Source: Phenylobacterium sp. LH3H17
Lineage (GTDB): Bacteria > Pseudomonadota > Alphaproteobacteria > Caulobacterales > Caulobacteraceae
Direction: 5' to 3'
Assembly (NCBI RefSeq): GCF_024298925.1
Contig: NZ_CP101283.1
Span: 2,795,001 to 2,859,000 of the forward strand
DNA: 64,000 nucleotides
Notes under the pieces: generated by a model
Told to the model about the DNA's origin: nothing
Database searches by the model: none
What the model saw: only the letters and a program-made list of their open reading frames with translations
Shown here: positions 26,762 through 35,485 of the stretch, piece after piece
How positions within the stretch are numbered: position 1 is the first letter of the stretch
Layout of the letters: each line of letters opens with the position of its first letter
Translations under genes and position numbers: made by a program

Positions 26762-27537
26762 TATTTCCTCCTCTTGTCCCCAATCGTCGGCCCCGGATCA
26801 GCTCCCCTTCCCCGGCGCGATGAACTCTCGGCGGGGCCGACCCCGAGCGCGGCTAGGCGTTCGCCTCACGCCTCGCCGGGCTCCGCCCCGCCGCAAAAAT
26901 GAAAATCCGCCCCTCTCCAGGTCGCCGACGCAGCCCGTGCGCGCCGACGAATGGCGGATCGCCACTGCTCCCTCGCCCCCCGACGCCTCTTGGCCGACGA
27001 AGCACCAGGTCCGAGCCGCGGCCCGATCTGGCGCCGTGCGCTCATCCGGCGCGCGGGGTTCACGGAAGTTTCGTATCCGACACACACGTCTCACATTCGA
27101 CGGGGCGTGACCAGCTTCTGCAATTGTCCAATCGTCACTCAATCTTGGCGGACCGTGATGATTGTTAGCTATATGGACGTGTTGTTTCGTGATGCGTGGC
27201 CCCTCTCCGTGCTGAACTATAAATCTGCATGAGAGTTCGTACCGATAGACGTCGCCATTCGCGCGACTCTATTGAGTCTTAATTTGACTAAATCGCCGGT
27301 TGTGCGCCAACTTTCGACTTCATGCGCCGCATTACGCGCAAACTCACCTAGGAATATCCGGATTACAGGATCGGGATGGCGACAGCCTCGACCCCTGATG
27401 GGCGCCCGGCGACGCCGGCCGCCCATCATTGGACGTGCATATTGAAACCTCGCGCCCGATCCATCACATTTGGCCAAGACCTGAGGGTTTCACGGCCGCG
27501 TCGCCAGCGCGGGGCCGGCCAGCGGAAAGCCCGCCCC
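26762..27537. other. 776-bp intergenic region before the TonB receptor
   Basis: There is no convincing gene. The half next to the receptor is GC-rich, the half near 27100-27320 is AT-richer (for example TTGTTAGCTATATGG) and probably promoter DNA. It contains the third copy of the 30-bp element. The long 5' distance to the receptor ATG leaves room for a leader. Confidence 0.5.
27066..27095. promoter_or_regulatory. 30-bp shared element, copy 3 (upstream of TonB receptor)
   Basis: Ungapped match to the elements at 16734 and 21997, same orientation relative to the downstream minus-strand gene. It lies about 305 bp upstream of the receptor start. Confidence 0.55.
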
Positions 27538-30141
27538 CTATGTCGGACTAAGCTCGCTCTCGGGCAGGACGATCCGGTCCACGGGGATCGCGCCCGACAC
27601 GACCTCGAGGCGAGGGAGCTGGCCTTCCCGCAAGTCCACGACGCCATATCCGCTGGCGGTGCTGAGGAAGACGCGGCGCGAGCCGCTAACCTTGCGATCG
27701 ACAATGAGCGTTCGGGCTACGGCGTCGTACCTCACCCCCGAATAGGCCTGAAGGAGCGTCCAGGAGGCCAGGGCGCGCGAGTAGAAGTGACCGCACTCAT
27801 ACTCATTGAAGGGATTGCGCTTGGTGCCGTCGTAACGCCCGCGCAGGGCCGCCACGATCTTCTCGGCTTCAGCTTCCCGTCCCAACATGGCGAGGTGGGC
27901 GGCCACCTGGTACTCGATGCCGGTCCACACCTCGTTGGAGTAGATAAACGGCAGGGTCGGCTTGCCCCCCCTCGGCCAGGTGCACAGCAGCAGACCGCCA
28001 TCCTCGCCCTGGGCGTAGCCGGCCCGCTGGGGGTTCTGGTGGTCGATCAGGCTCGGGCGGAAGTTGTGGTTCACCACGGCCTGAAGGTGATCGCTGACGC
28101 GATCAGGATCCATGACGGGGCCAAGGCCGCACGCACGGGCCATCCAGTCCCCGATCACGCCGTCGGCGAGGCAGCCGGCGCCGTACTGGTATTTGGGGCC
28201 TTCGGATTCGAGGAGGACATCGGCCTCCGGTGAATAGGCGGCGCCGAGCGCAATGCGCACCATGTCGCGCGGCGAACCGCGTCGGGCCTGACGCCACTCG
28301 ATCGTCTGCTGATAATAGTTTCCATTGAACAATTCATGGTCGAGGACGGAGGTGGCCTTGGCGGTGAGACCGCGATAGGTCGCGACGTCTTCCCCGAGCG
28401 CTTCGCCCATGGCCACCGCGGCCGTCAAGGCGGCGACATAGAAGCTCATGGTCAGGCTTTCGGGGCCCCAGAACTCGATGTCATAGGTGACATGGTGGGG
28501 CTCGCTCATGCGTCCCTGACCGTCGGGATCCCAGGCGGAGATGCAATAGTCCAGGCTCGCTCGGATGCGGGGCCAGAAGTCCCGCAGCCACTCGGTGTCG
28601 CCGCAGATCCGCCAATCGCGATGGGCCTTCAGGATTCCCCCCAGTTGCCCGTCGGCCGCCGCCAGGAAGTCATGCACGGCCGGTCGGACAGGAAGCGAGA
28701 TGCGGTACATCTGATGACCGATGTCGTTCTGGCCCTCTCCGAACTCGCTCTGACGCAGGCTGCGCTCAAGCGTCGGGAAGAGGTGAGCGATGGCGTGGGC
28801 GTAGTTCCAAACGTGGGTACAGGATCCGAAACAGGATCCTCGATCATCCCGGCACCCCTCCCACGCCCAGAGCCGGCCATCGAATTGGCGCAGCACCGTC
28901 GGCGACTTGAGGATCGACAGATTTGCCGAGACCGCCTCGAGAATCGGCGCCGGCAGGCTGGAGTCATGGAAGCTGTCGGCGAAACGCCAGCTGTCGGCCC
29001 TCAGTTGGGCGTAGTTCGAGGTGAAATGATCCGCCACCGCGGCGACATCGGGGAAGCGCGAAGCATACCAGGGCCGATAGCAGTCCAGGACCGTGTCATA
29101 TGGCGCCTGTTTCCGCTCCGTCATCATGTGCTCGGACATGCCGCCGCGAAGTCCAGGTTCGATTCCGTCGCCCAGCGCCCCACAGGCGGGCGGGATCGAC
29201 GGATCAGGATCGGCGCCGAACCTCAGCGTGGAGAACGGAGCGTGCCAGGCGATCTGGACCTCGACGCGTCCGACCTTGCCGGGCGCGATCGACATTGGGC
29301 AAAAGAGGCTACCGCCAGGCGACGGAAGGCCGCCGTCGTCATAGTCTGAGGTGTCGATCACCTCGCCCGAGGAGGCGTCGCGCCAGGTGATCGTGGGGGT
29401 GTCGTACCACCCCCCGCGGAACCATCGGGGGTTCACGCCCACCTTTTCCGCCGAGGCGGTGATCCGACAGCTTCCCGTCCGTTCAGGCCGTTCGGATCCC
29501 CCCTCCTCCCATAGCGTGAAGCCGTTGTCGCAACGCGAAACGCCATGGGCGGTGCGACGCAGGCCCTGATAGATTTCATGAACCGGCGTGCTGGCCGGCT
29601 GGGCCATGATGTTGACGGCGTTGAAAGAGAAGACCACCTCCAGCGTCTCGTCGCTCTCGTTCAGGAACTCATACTCGAGTGCGGCGACGGGCATTCCCGA
29701 GCGATCGGCGTCGGGGGGCGTAAAGGGGCTCCAGGCGACGAGGCGGGCGCGCAGGGGGTGACCAGGTTCGGAAAGGTCCAGCCGGCAATAGGGGAACTTC
29801 GACCGCGCCTCGACCGCGGCGAACCTCGGCAATCCGGCCGTCGGCCCGGCGTGGCCCAGCCCGCCCAGGGCCGCTCCGTAGATCCGGTGCTTTGGAAGCG
29901 GCCCCTCCACGAGACGGGCAAGTTCCGGACGCCCCTTCACCGCCACGGCGGCGTAGACGAGAGGCTCGTGGAAGCGTTCCATCTGATGGCGCAGCGACAG
30001 GTGCGAGAGAGATCCGCGAGCCTCTACGCAGACCATACCCGCTCCAATCCCGCCCAGCGGGAACGCCCAATGGTCGAGATGTTCGGCCGTCCACGGCCCA
30101 AGATGGCGGCCCTGCCATTCGACGTCGGAACTGAAGGTCAT
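27538..30141 (-). CDS. GH116 family glycosidase (GBA2/beta-glucosidase 2-like)
   Basis: 867-residue cytoplasmic glycoside hydrolase of family 116, the family of non-lysosomal glucosylceramidase and microbial beta-glucosidases. The N-terminal beta-sandwich domain begins HWAFPLGGIGAGMVCVEARG, a family hallmark. The (alpha/alpha)6 catalytic barrel contains CTHVWNYAHAIAHLFPTLERSLR and HHVTYDIEFWGPESLTMSFY, the latter matching the TYD acid/base region. The C-terminus has NEVWTGIEYQVAAHL. There is no signal peptide. ATG 30141 has a GGAGAGATC site; longer in-frame extensions would overlap the kinase gene. It is the last gene of the deoC, ALDH, kinase operon (56-bp gap), so its product sugar is probably fed to that kinase. 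Confidence 0.88.
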   Translation of the reverse strand: MTFSSDVEWQGRHLGPWTAEHLDHWAFPLGGIGAGMVCVEARGSLSHLSLRHQMERFHEPLVYAAVAVKGRPELARLVEGPLPKHRIYGAALGGLGHAGPTAGLPRFAAVEARSKFPYCRLDLSEPGHPLRARLVAWSPFTPPDADRSGMPVAALEYEFLNESDETLEVVFSFNAVNIMAQPASTPVHEIYQGLRRTAHGVSRCDNGFTLWEEGGSERPERTGSCRITASAEKVGVNPRWFRGGWYDTPTITWRDASSGEVIDTSDYDDGGLPSPGGSLFCPMSIAPGKVGRVEVQIAWHAPFSTLRFGADPDPSIPPACGALGDGIEPGLRGGMSEHMMTERKQAPYDTVLDCYRPWYASRFPDVAAVADHFTSNYAQLRADSWRFADSFHDSSLPAPILEAVSANLSILKSPTVLRQFDGRLWAWEGCRDDRGSCFGSCTHVWNYAHAIAHLFPTLERSLRQSEFGEGQNDIGHQMYRISLPVRPAVHDFLAAADGQLGGILKAHRDWRICGDTEWLRDFWPRIRASLDYCISAWDPDGQGRMSEPHHVTYDIEFWGPESLTMSFYVAALTAAVAMGEALGEDVATYRGLTAKATSVLDHELFNGNYYQQTIEWRQARRGSPRDMVRIALGAAYSPEADVLLESEGPKYQYGAGCLADGVIGDWMARACGLGPVMDPDRVSDHLQAVVNHNFRPSLIDHQNPQRAGYAQGEDGGLLLCTWPRGGKPTLPFIYSNEVWTGIEYQVAAHLAMLGREAEAEKIVAALRGRYDGTKRNPFNEYECGHFYSRALASWTLLQAYSGVRYDAVARTLIVDRKVSGSRRVFLSTASGYGVVDLREGQLPRLEVVSGAIPVDRIVLPESELSPT

Positions 30142-30197
30142 GTTGATCTCTCCGCTTGGGGTGTCGGACCAGCCTTCCGGCCTCGCCCGGTGGCCGG

Positions 30198-31178
30198 TTA
30201 GGTGCTGGTCGGGCTGGAGGCGGTGAGGAGCGCCTCGACCTCTCGCAGGGCTGGCATGGCGGGGGCGGTTCCGAGGCGGGTGACGGCGATGCCCGCAGCG
30301 GCGCAACCGAAGCGGGTCGATGCCAGCGGATCGCATCCCAGTGATAGCGCCGCGGCGAATCCGCCGATGAAGGCGTCGCCGGCCCCTGTCGTGTCCACGA
30401 CGGGTCCCGCATCAACCGCGCCCACGTGAATTGAACGGGTCGGACCGTGAAGCAGGGCGCCGCGCGCGCCCAAGGTGATCAGGGCGGTCCCGACGCCCAG
30501 CTCCAACAGCCGGTCGCCCGCCATCCTCGCGGACTCGATCGAATCTGGAACGACGCCCGTCAGGGCCTCAAGTTCGGGTTCGTTGGGGACAAGATAGTCG
30601 CAGAGGCGGCAGACCTCCGGCGAGAGCGGCTTCGCCGGCGCTGGATTGAGGATTGTGATCACCCCCGCCTCCCGCGCGATCTGCATCGCCCTGGCGGCGG
30701 CCTCCAGGGGCTGCTCCAGCTGGGTGACGAACACCCTGCTGTTTGCGATGACGCCGGCCGCGGCCTCGATGTCCGCCGTGGTGATGCCTCCGCCGGCCCC
30801 CGGATGGACGATGATCGAATTCTGCCGGGTCAACGGATCGACCAGAATGAAGGCCGCGCCGGTCGCCGCTTCGACGGTCTGGGTCGCGCTGGCGTCCACG
30901 CCGCAGGCGGCCCAGGTACGGGACGCCATTTCGCCGAATGCGTCAGCGCCGATCCTGGAAATCAGGCTCACCCTGGCGCCGAGTCGCGCTGCGGCGACCG
31001 CCTGGTTCGACCCCTTGCCGCCCGGTCCGACCGCAAATCCCGATGCCTCAATTGTCTCGCCAACCTTAGGCATTCGCGCGGAGGTAAAGCAAAGGTCAGC
31101 GACAAATATCCCCAACACTGAGACACGACCGAGCTTATTCACGCTCGATTTCTCGTCCAATGAGTCTTTATGCTCCAT
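30198..31178 (-). CDS. PfkB-family sugar kinase (ribokinase-like, possible deoxyribokinase)
   Basis: 326-residue ribokinase-family kinase. Signatures: N-terminal GPGGKGSNQAVAAARLGARVSLISRIG (PfkB signature 1) and VVDTTGAGDAFIGGFAAAL (signature 2, with the catalytic Asp in GAGDAF). The middle carries NPAPAKPL and PNEPELEALTG. ATG 31178 with GGTGGA upstream is preferred over TTG 31214. It phosphorylates a pentose at C5. With deoC and an aldehyde dehydrogenase in the same operon, the likely substrate is 2-deoxyribose, which deoxyribokinases of this family convert to the DeoC substrate. Ribose cannot be excluded. Confidence 0.9.
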   Translation of the reverse strand: MEHKDSLDEKSSVNKLGRVSVLGIFVADLCFTSARMPKVGETIEASGFAVGPGGKGSNQAVAAARLGARVSLISRIGADAFGEMASRTWAACGVDASATQTVEAATGAAFILVDPLTRQNSIIVHPGAGGGITTADIEAAAGVIANSRVFVTQLEQPLEAAARAMQIAREAGVITILNPAPAKPLSPEVCRLCDYLVPNEPELEALTGVVPDSIESARMAGDRLLELGVGTALITLGARGALLHGPTRSIHVGAVDAGPVVDTTGAGDAFIGGFAAALSLGCDPLASTRFGCAAAGIAVTRLGTAPAMPALREVEALLTASSPTST

Positions 31179-31226
31179 GCCGATTTCCACCCAATGCCGC
31201 TTTATTATCCTCAAACACAGCCGATG

Positions 31227-33614
31227 CTATCCGCTGCCATATGGAATCCAGATATTCTTTACCTGCACTGCGTGACGAAGGAAGTGTCGCCCCTCGGCGG
31301 CGGCCGCTGACAGCCAATCGGTCTGCAGCCCATCATCGACCAAGGTCCGCTTCAGGTTGCCTGTTGAGAGCCGCTCGACCTCGGAGGCCATGGCCTTCGA
31401 GCCGAACGCCCACAGACCATCGACATCGTTGTGCCGGGCCAGCGTGCGGGCCAGGTCTTCGGGGTCGCCCGTCACGATATTGACGACGCCCGGGGGAACG
31501 TCAGAGGTCTCGAGGATCTGGTAGAAATCCGTGGCCACCAGCGGTGCGCGGGCGCTGGGCGCCACCACGACGCGGTTTCCCATGCTGATGAGCGGCGCGA
31601 CCAGGCTGATAAGCGCGAGCAACGGCGCCTCGTCGGGACATACCACCCCGACCACACCGATCGGCTCGTTTATCGCGAGCGCAACGCCTCTTAGCGGTGG
31701 GACATGCACGGCCCCCTCGAACTTGTCGGCCCATGCGCCATAGGCGAAGAGCCTGGCGACAGCGGCGTTCACCTCCGCCCCGGCCTTTGCGGGAGACACC
31801 CCGGTCAGCGTCTCGATTCGACTGGCGAATTCGGCCGTCCGGACCGACAGGTTCTCGGCAAGATAGTAGAGCACCTGACTGCGCTGGTGGGCGCTCGCGC
31901 TGGCCCAGGCCCCAGCCCCCCTGGCCGCCGCCACGGCGTCGCGGATGTCCTTGCGATTGCCCACGCCGACTTCGCCGACGAGCCGACCCTTGGCCGACAG
32001 GACCGCGCGCGAGTACCCGGAGTCCGTCCGGGTCTGCTTGCCGCCGATGTAGTTCTTGGCGGTGCGATCGATGGCTCCCGCACTCTGCGGGGCCGCCCCC
32101 GCCTCGGCGCGGACATGCGGGGTTTCGCGCCGCTTAGCACGTCCGGACCACGCAACCGGCTTGAGGTACTCGAAGGCTCCCTCGCGACCGCCCTCCCGAC
32201 CAAACCCCGATTCCCGCACCCCGCCGAAGCCCACGCTCGCGTCGAAGAGGTTCGCGGCATTGACCCAGACGACCCCGGCCTGGACCCTGGCCGCGACGTC
32301 GAGGGCCAGCCCAATGGACTCGCTCCAGATGCTGGCGGCGAGCCCAAACCGGGTGTTGTTGGCGAGCATCACCGCCTCGTCGGGCGTACGAAATGTCGTC
32401 GCGACCAGCACCGGGCCGAAGATCTCCTCCTGCGCCACGGTCGAGGCCGGTTGGACGCCGGTGAGGAGGGTCGGCGGATAGAACAGACCCCCGACCGACG
32501 CGCCCATCTCGGCCTGGTGGCACACCGCGCCCTCTGCCACGCCGGTCGCCACGAGACGCTCGATCCGCCTCAGCTGTCCCGCGTCGATCACCGGGCCCAT
32601 ATCGATGGTCTTGTCCAGGGAGGGTCCGACGCGGAGCGTCGCCATCCGGCGCTTCAGGCGTTCCAGGAACGCCTCTGCGACGCCCTCCTGCACCAATAGC
32701 CGCGAACCCGCACAGCAAACCTGACCCTGATTTAGCCAGATCGCGTCCACAACACCCTCGATGGCGCTGTCCAGGTCCGCGTCCTCGAAGACGATGAAGG
32801 GGGATTTTCCGCCAAGCTCCAGGGTGAGAGACTTGCCCGCCCCCGCTGTTGTCTGTCGGATCAGGCGGCCGACCTCGGTCGAGCCCGTGAAGGCGATCTT
32901 GGCGACATCAGGATGGTCGACCAGCAGACCGCCGGTCGTCCCCTCGCCGGTGACCACGTTGAGGACGCCGGGCGGCAGGCCGGCCTGGCGCGCGAGCTCG
33001 GCGAAGAGCAAGGCGGTGAGAGGCGTCGCCTCGGCCGGCTTGAGCACGACGGCGTTCCCAAGCGCGATCGCCGGAGCGACCTTCCAGGCCAGCATGAGGA
33101 ACGGGAAGTTCCAGGGTACGATCTGCCCGATCACTCCCAGGGGCGCATATCCGGAGAACTCGCTGTCCTGAAGCTGGGCCCAGCCCGCGTGGTGGTAGAA
33201 GTGACGAACCGCAAGGGGGATATCGAGGTCGCGGGCCTCGCGGATCGGCTTGCCGTTGTCGAGCGCTTCGATCACCGCGATCAGGCGCGCGTGCCGCTGG
33301 ATGGTGCGGGCCAGCGCGTACATATGGCGCGCACGCGCGTGTCCGGACAGCCTGGCCCAGCCGGCCTGCGCGCGGAGCGCCGCGGCGACCGCGGCTTCAA
33401 CATCCTCAAGCCCGCCCTGGGCGACGCTCGCGAGCACCTTGCCGGTGGCCGGCTCGAAGGTCTCGAAGTACCCGCCGCCCGTCGGGGCGAAGGGTTCACC
33501 ACCGATGAAGTGATCGAAACGGCCGCCGCGGGCGCTCAACCAGGCCCGCGCCTCGGTGTCGGATTCAAAGCTTGGTTCGTATGACATTGCGTCGAAATAA
33601 TTGGCGACATCCAT
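31227..33614 (-). CDS. ALDH16-type aldehyde dehydrogenase (active domain plus inactive C-terminal domain)
   Basis: 795-residue NAD-dependent aldehyde dehydrogenase with two ALDH folds, the layout of the ALDH16 family. The N-terminal domain (about 40-510) is complete: PWNFPFLMLAWK, FTGSTEVGR, LELGGKSP with the general base E266, and NQGQVCCAGSR with the nucleophile C300. The C-terminal domain (about 520-795) begins KNYIGGKQTRTDSGYSRAV and keeps the Rossmann-like half, but ends without a Cys-containing catalytic half. ATG 33614 lies 5 bp downstream of deoC. It would oxidise the acetaldehyde released by DeoC. A separate pair of ALDH genes next to deoC occurs elsewhere; a fusion is less usual. 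Confidence 0.9.
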   Translation of the reverse strand: MDVANYFDAMSYEPSFESDTEARAWLSARGGRFDHFIGGEPFAPTGGGYFETFEPATGKVLASVAQGGLEDVEAAVAAALRAQAGWARLSGHARARHMYALARTIQRHARLIAVIEALDNGKPIREARDLDIPLAVRHFYHHAGWAQLQDSEFSGYAPLGVIGQIVPWNFPFLMLAWKVAPAIALGNAVVLKPAEATPLTALLFAELARQAGLPPGVLNVVTGEGTTGGLLVDHPDVAKIAFTGSTEVGRLIRQTTAGAGKSLTLELGGKSPFIVFEDADLDSAIEGVVDAIWLNQGQVCCAGSRLLVQEGVAEAFLERLKRRMATLRVGPSLDKTIDMGPVIDAGQLRRIERLVATGVAEGAVCHQAEMGASVGGLFYPPTLLTGVQPASTVAQEEIFGPVLVATTFRTPDEAVMLANNTRFGLAASIWSESIGLALDVAARVQAGVVWVNAANLFDASVGFGGVRESGFGREGGREGAFEYLKPVAWSGRAKRRETPHVRAEAGAAPQSAGAIDRTAKNYIGGKQTRTDSGYSRAVLSAKGRLVGEVGVGNRKDIRDAVAAARGAGAWASASAHQRSQVLYYLAENLSVRTAEFASRIETLTGVSPAKAGAEVNAAVARLFAYGAWADKFEGAVHVPPLRGVALAINEPIGVVGVVCPDEAPLLALISLVAPLISMGNRVVVAPSARAPLVATDFYQILETSDVPPGVVNIVTGDPEDLARTLARHNDVDGLWAFGSKAMASEVERLSTGNLKRTLVDDGLQTDWLSAAAAEGRHFLRHAVQVKNIWIPYGSG

Positions 33615-33618
33615 CGGT

Positions 33619-34653
33619 CTATCCCACCGGATGCCGGTGATAGGCGGAGTATTGGCCCGTGACGTGGTGCTCCAGCTGGCGCTCGATATCCGCGAGAAGG
33701 GTGGACGCGCCAATCCTGAAGAGATCGGGTTCCAGCCAGTCCCGTCCGAGTTCTTCCCGGACGATCGTCTGATGCTGGAGAAGGCCTTTGGTCGTCGAAA
33801 TGCCCCCGGCGGCCTTGTATCCGACCCGGTACCCGGTTCTGATCCAGTGCTCTCGGATCGCCCGAAGCATCACCAGACTCACCTGCGGCGTGGCGTTGAC
33901 CGCTTCCTTCCCGGTCGAAGTCTTGATGAAATCAGCTCCCGCCATCATGCAGACGTGGGAGGCCCGGGCGACATTCCTCAACGTCTGTAGGTCGCCCGTG
34001 GCGATGATCGCCTTGAGATGCGCGCCCCGGCTGGCGGCGCGAAAGTCGCGCACTTCGTCATATAGCGCCGCCCAGTGGCCCGTCAGAACGTGCTCGCGCG
34101 TGATGACGATGTCGATTTCGCGAGCGCCGTCCGCGACGGACGCCTCGATCTCGCGCAACTTGAGCTCATGGGGCGAAAGGCCGGCCGGAAAGCCGGTCGA
34201 GACTGCGGCGACGGGGATGCCGCTTCCCCGAAGGGCGTCCACCGCCGTTGGGACGAACCGGTGATAGACGCAGACCGCCCCCGCCGCGATCTGGCGGCCC
34301 TCCATGCCGAGCGCGCCCAGAATGTCGGGCCGGACAGGGAACCGGGCCTTCGCGCAGAGGCGTCGAACGCGCTCGGGCGTGTCGTCGCCCGACAAGGTCG
34401 TCAGGTCCAGACAGGTCACGGCCTTGAGAAGCCATGCGGCTTGGGCGTGGTGTTTCAGCGCCCGGCGTCCTGGGAGGCTCTGAACGCGACGCTCAACCGC
34501 CGACCAGTTGACCCGGACTCGCTCCAGCACGCCCAGATCGAGACCGGTCGGCACGTTCCGATCCGGACGTTCCTGGTCGTTGCCGACGGGAGCACATGCA
34601 GACCCTCCCCGTGGGATCGCCTCCCCGTCCAGCGCCCTCGCCTGGTTGATCAC
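33619..34653 (-). CDS. deoC: Deoxyribose-phosphate aldolase
   Basis: 344-residue class I aldolase that splits 2-deoxyribose-5-phosphate into glyceraldehyde-3-phosphate and acetaldehyde. The TIM barrel shows CLDLTTLSGDDTPERVRRLC, the ADFIKTSTGK motif with one active-site lysine and GYKAAGGISTTK with the other. EIDIVITREHVLTGHW is also typical. GTG 34653 follows GGGAGGGGG. The length fits the longer DeoC type of animals and actinobacteria rather than the 259-residue E. coli enzyme. It is the first gene of the deoC, ALDH16, kinase, GH116 operon and is preceded by two DeoR-like operators. Confidence 0.93.
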   Translation of the reverse strand: MINQARALDGEAIPRGGSACAPVGNDQERPDRNVPTGLDLGVLERVRVNWSAVERRVQSLPGRRALKHHAQAAWLLKAVTCLDLTTLSGDDTPERVRRLCAKARFPVRPDILGALGMEGRQIAAGAVCVYHRFVPTAVDALRGSGIPVAAVSTGFPAGLSPHELKLREIEASVADGAREIDIVITREHVLTGHWAALYDEVRDFRAASRGAHLKAIIATGDLQTLRNVARASHVCMMAGADFIKTSTGKEAVNATPQVSLVMLRAIREHWIRTGYRVGYKAAGGISTTKGLLQHQTIVREELGRDWLEPDLFRIGASTLLADIERQLEHHVTGQYSAYHRHPVG

Positions 34654-34707
34654 ATGCCCCCCTCCCGACAGCTGCTCTCGTGGTGACGGGAACCGACTGA
34701 CCAGGAA

Positions 34708-34723
34708 TGTTATATACCTAACA
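34708..34723. promoter_or_regulatory. DeoR-type operator, proximal site
   Basis: The 16-bp sequence is TGTTA, six bases (TATACC), TAACA. The E. coli DeoR operator is TGTTAGAATTCTAACA, with the same half-sites and spacing. The symmetry extends to ATGTTA/TAACAT. It lies 54 bp upstream of the deoC start, where it would overlap the promoter. Confidence 0.75.
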
Positions 34724-34873
34724 TCTATCGACACTTTTCTTACATGCCAGGGTTGGCGTCAACCCCGTATCCCGACTCCAACGGCCGCGGAATCGACCCC
34801 AAATCCCGCCAGATAGGCTCTGCGGCGAGAAAACAGGCCGATCCTTCGCGCGGTCAGGGCCCTCGGCAGAGGT

Positions 34874-34889
34874 GTAAAGTATGTAACAT
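34874..34889. promoter_or_regulatory. DeoR-type operator, distal site
   Basis: TGTAA, six bases, TAACA: the same 16-bp pattern with one half-site mismatch (TGTAA for TGTTA). It is 166 bp upstream of the proximal site. E. coli DeoR also uses remote operators and DNA looping, so a two-site arrangement is plausible. Confidence 0.55.
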
Positions 34890-35485
34890 AACTGCGAGAC
34901 GAGCCGACGATCGAGGCGGCCGGCGAGCCCGAACCCGTGTTCCTCGTTGGCCGCGACCATTGAAGTGCGCGATCGGGTGACGGGGATGGGCCACGGCAAG
35001 CGCACTGCGGTTCATCGATGACCTGGGGACGACCTGGGAGAGCGGCGAGGACCGCCCGCGGCTTCAGCCCTGGCGAGCCGGTTCGCATGCGACCCCAAAG
35101 GGATCCAGGTCCCGGACCCTGAGGATCACAAGCCGGCCTGCCGGAGAAATCTGACCGTCGAGGCAGCCCACAGGCGACACCTTCTGCCCGACGTAGAGGC
35201 GCGGCGATCAACAGGAGCAACCACGGCCTCGGGCGCCCCACTCCCTGACTTGGCGCCGCTCGCGCCACAGGAAGCGTGGTCGAGGCGGAGGCTACCCTTG
35301 CGACACCCCCAACGGGCCGCTGCTTTCACGCTTCGAGGTCCCGGACGTCGAAGTTTGGCCAAGTTCGCGGCGTTCTGGCGGCGTCGCCTTGATCCAGAAC
35401 ACGTCGGCCTGCCTTCGCCCCCGGGGGCGCCATGGATCGCTCTACGCGCACCTGCCCCTTCGGCGCGTCCGCGCGCGCGACAGCA

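Larger units (their letters stand above)
34654..35485. other. 832-bp intergenic region upstream of deoC
   Basis: The deoC-proximal 250 bp are AT-rich and hold the two DeoR-like operators. The rest (about 34900-35480) is GC-rich. Its open frames lack a credible start, codon pattern or family match, so I call nothing there. It ends at the 3' end of the AMP-ligase gene. Confidence 0.5.

Noticed and set aside
34759-35268. Minus-strand frame in the gap upstream of deoC
   Set aside because: Pro/Arg-rich, no start signal or family. It also covers one of the DeoR operators.
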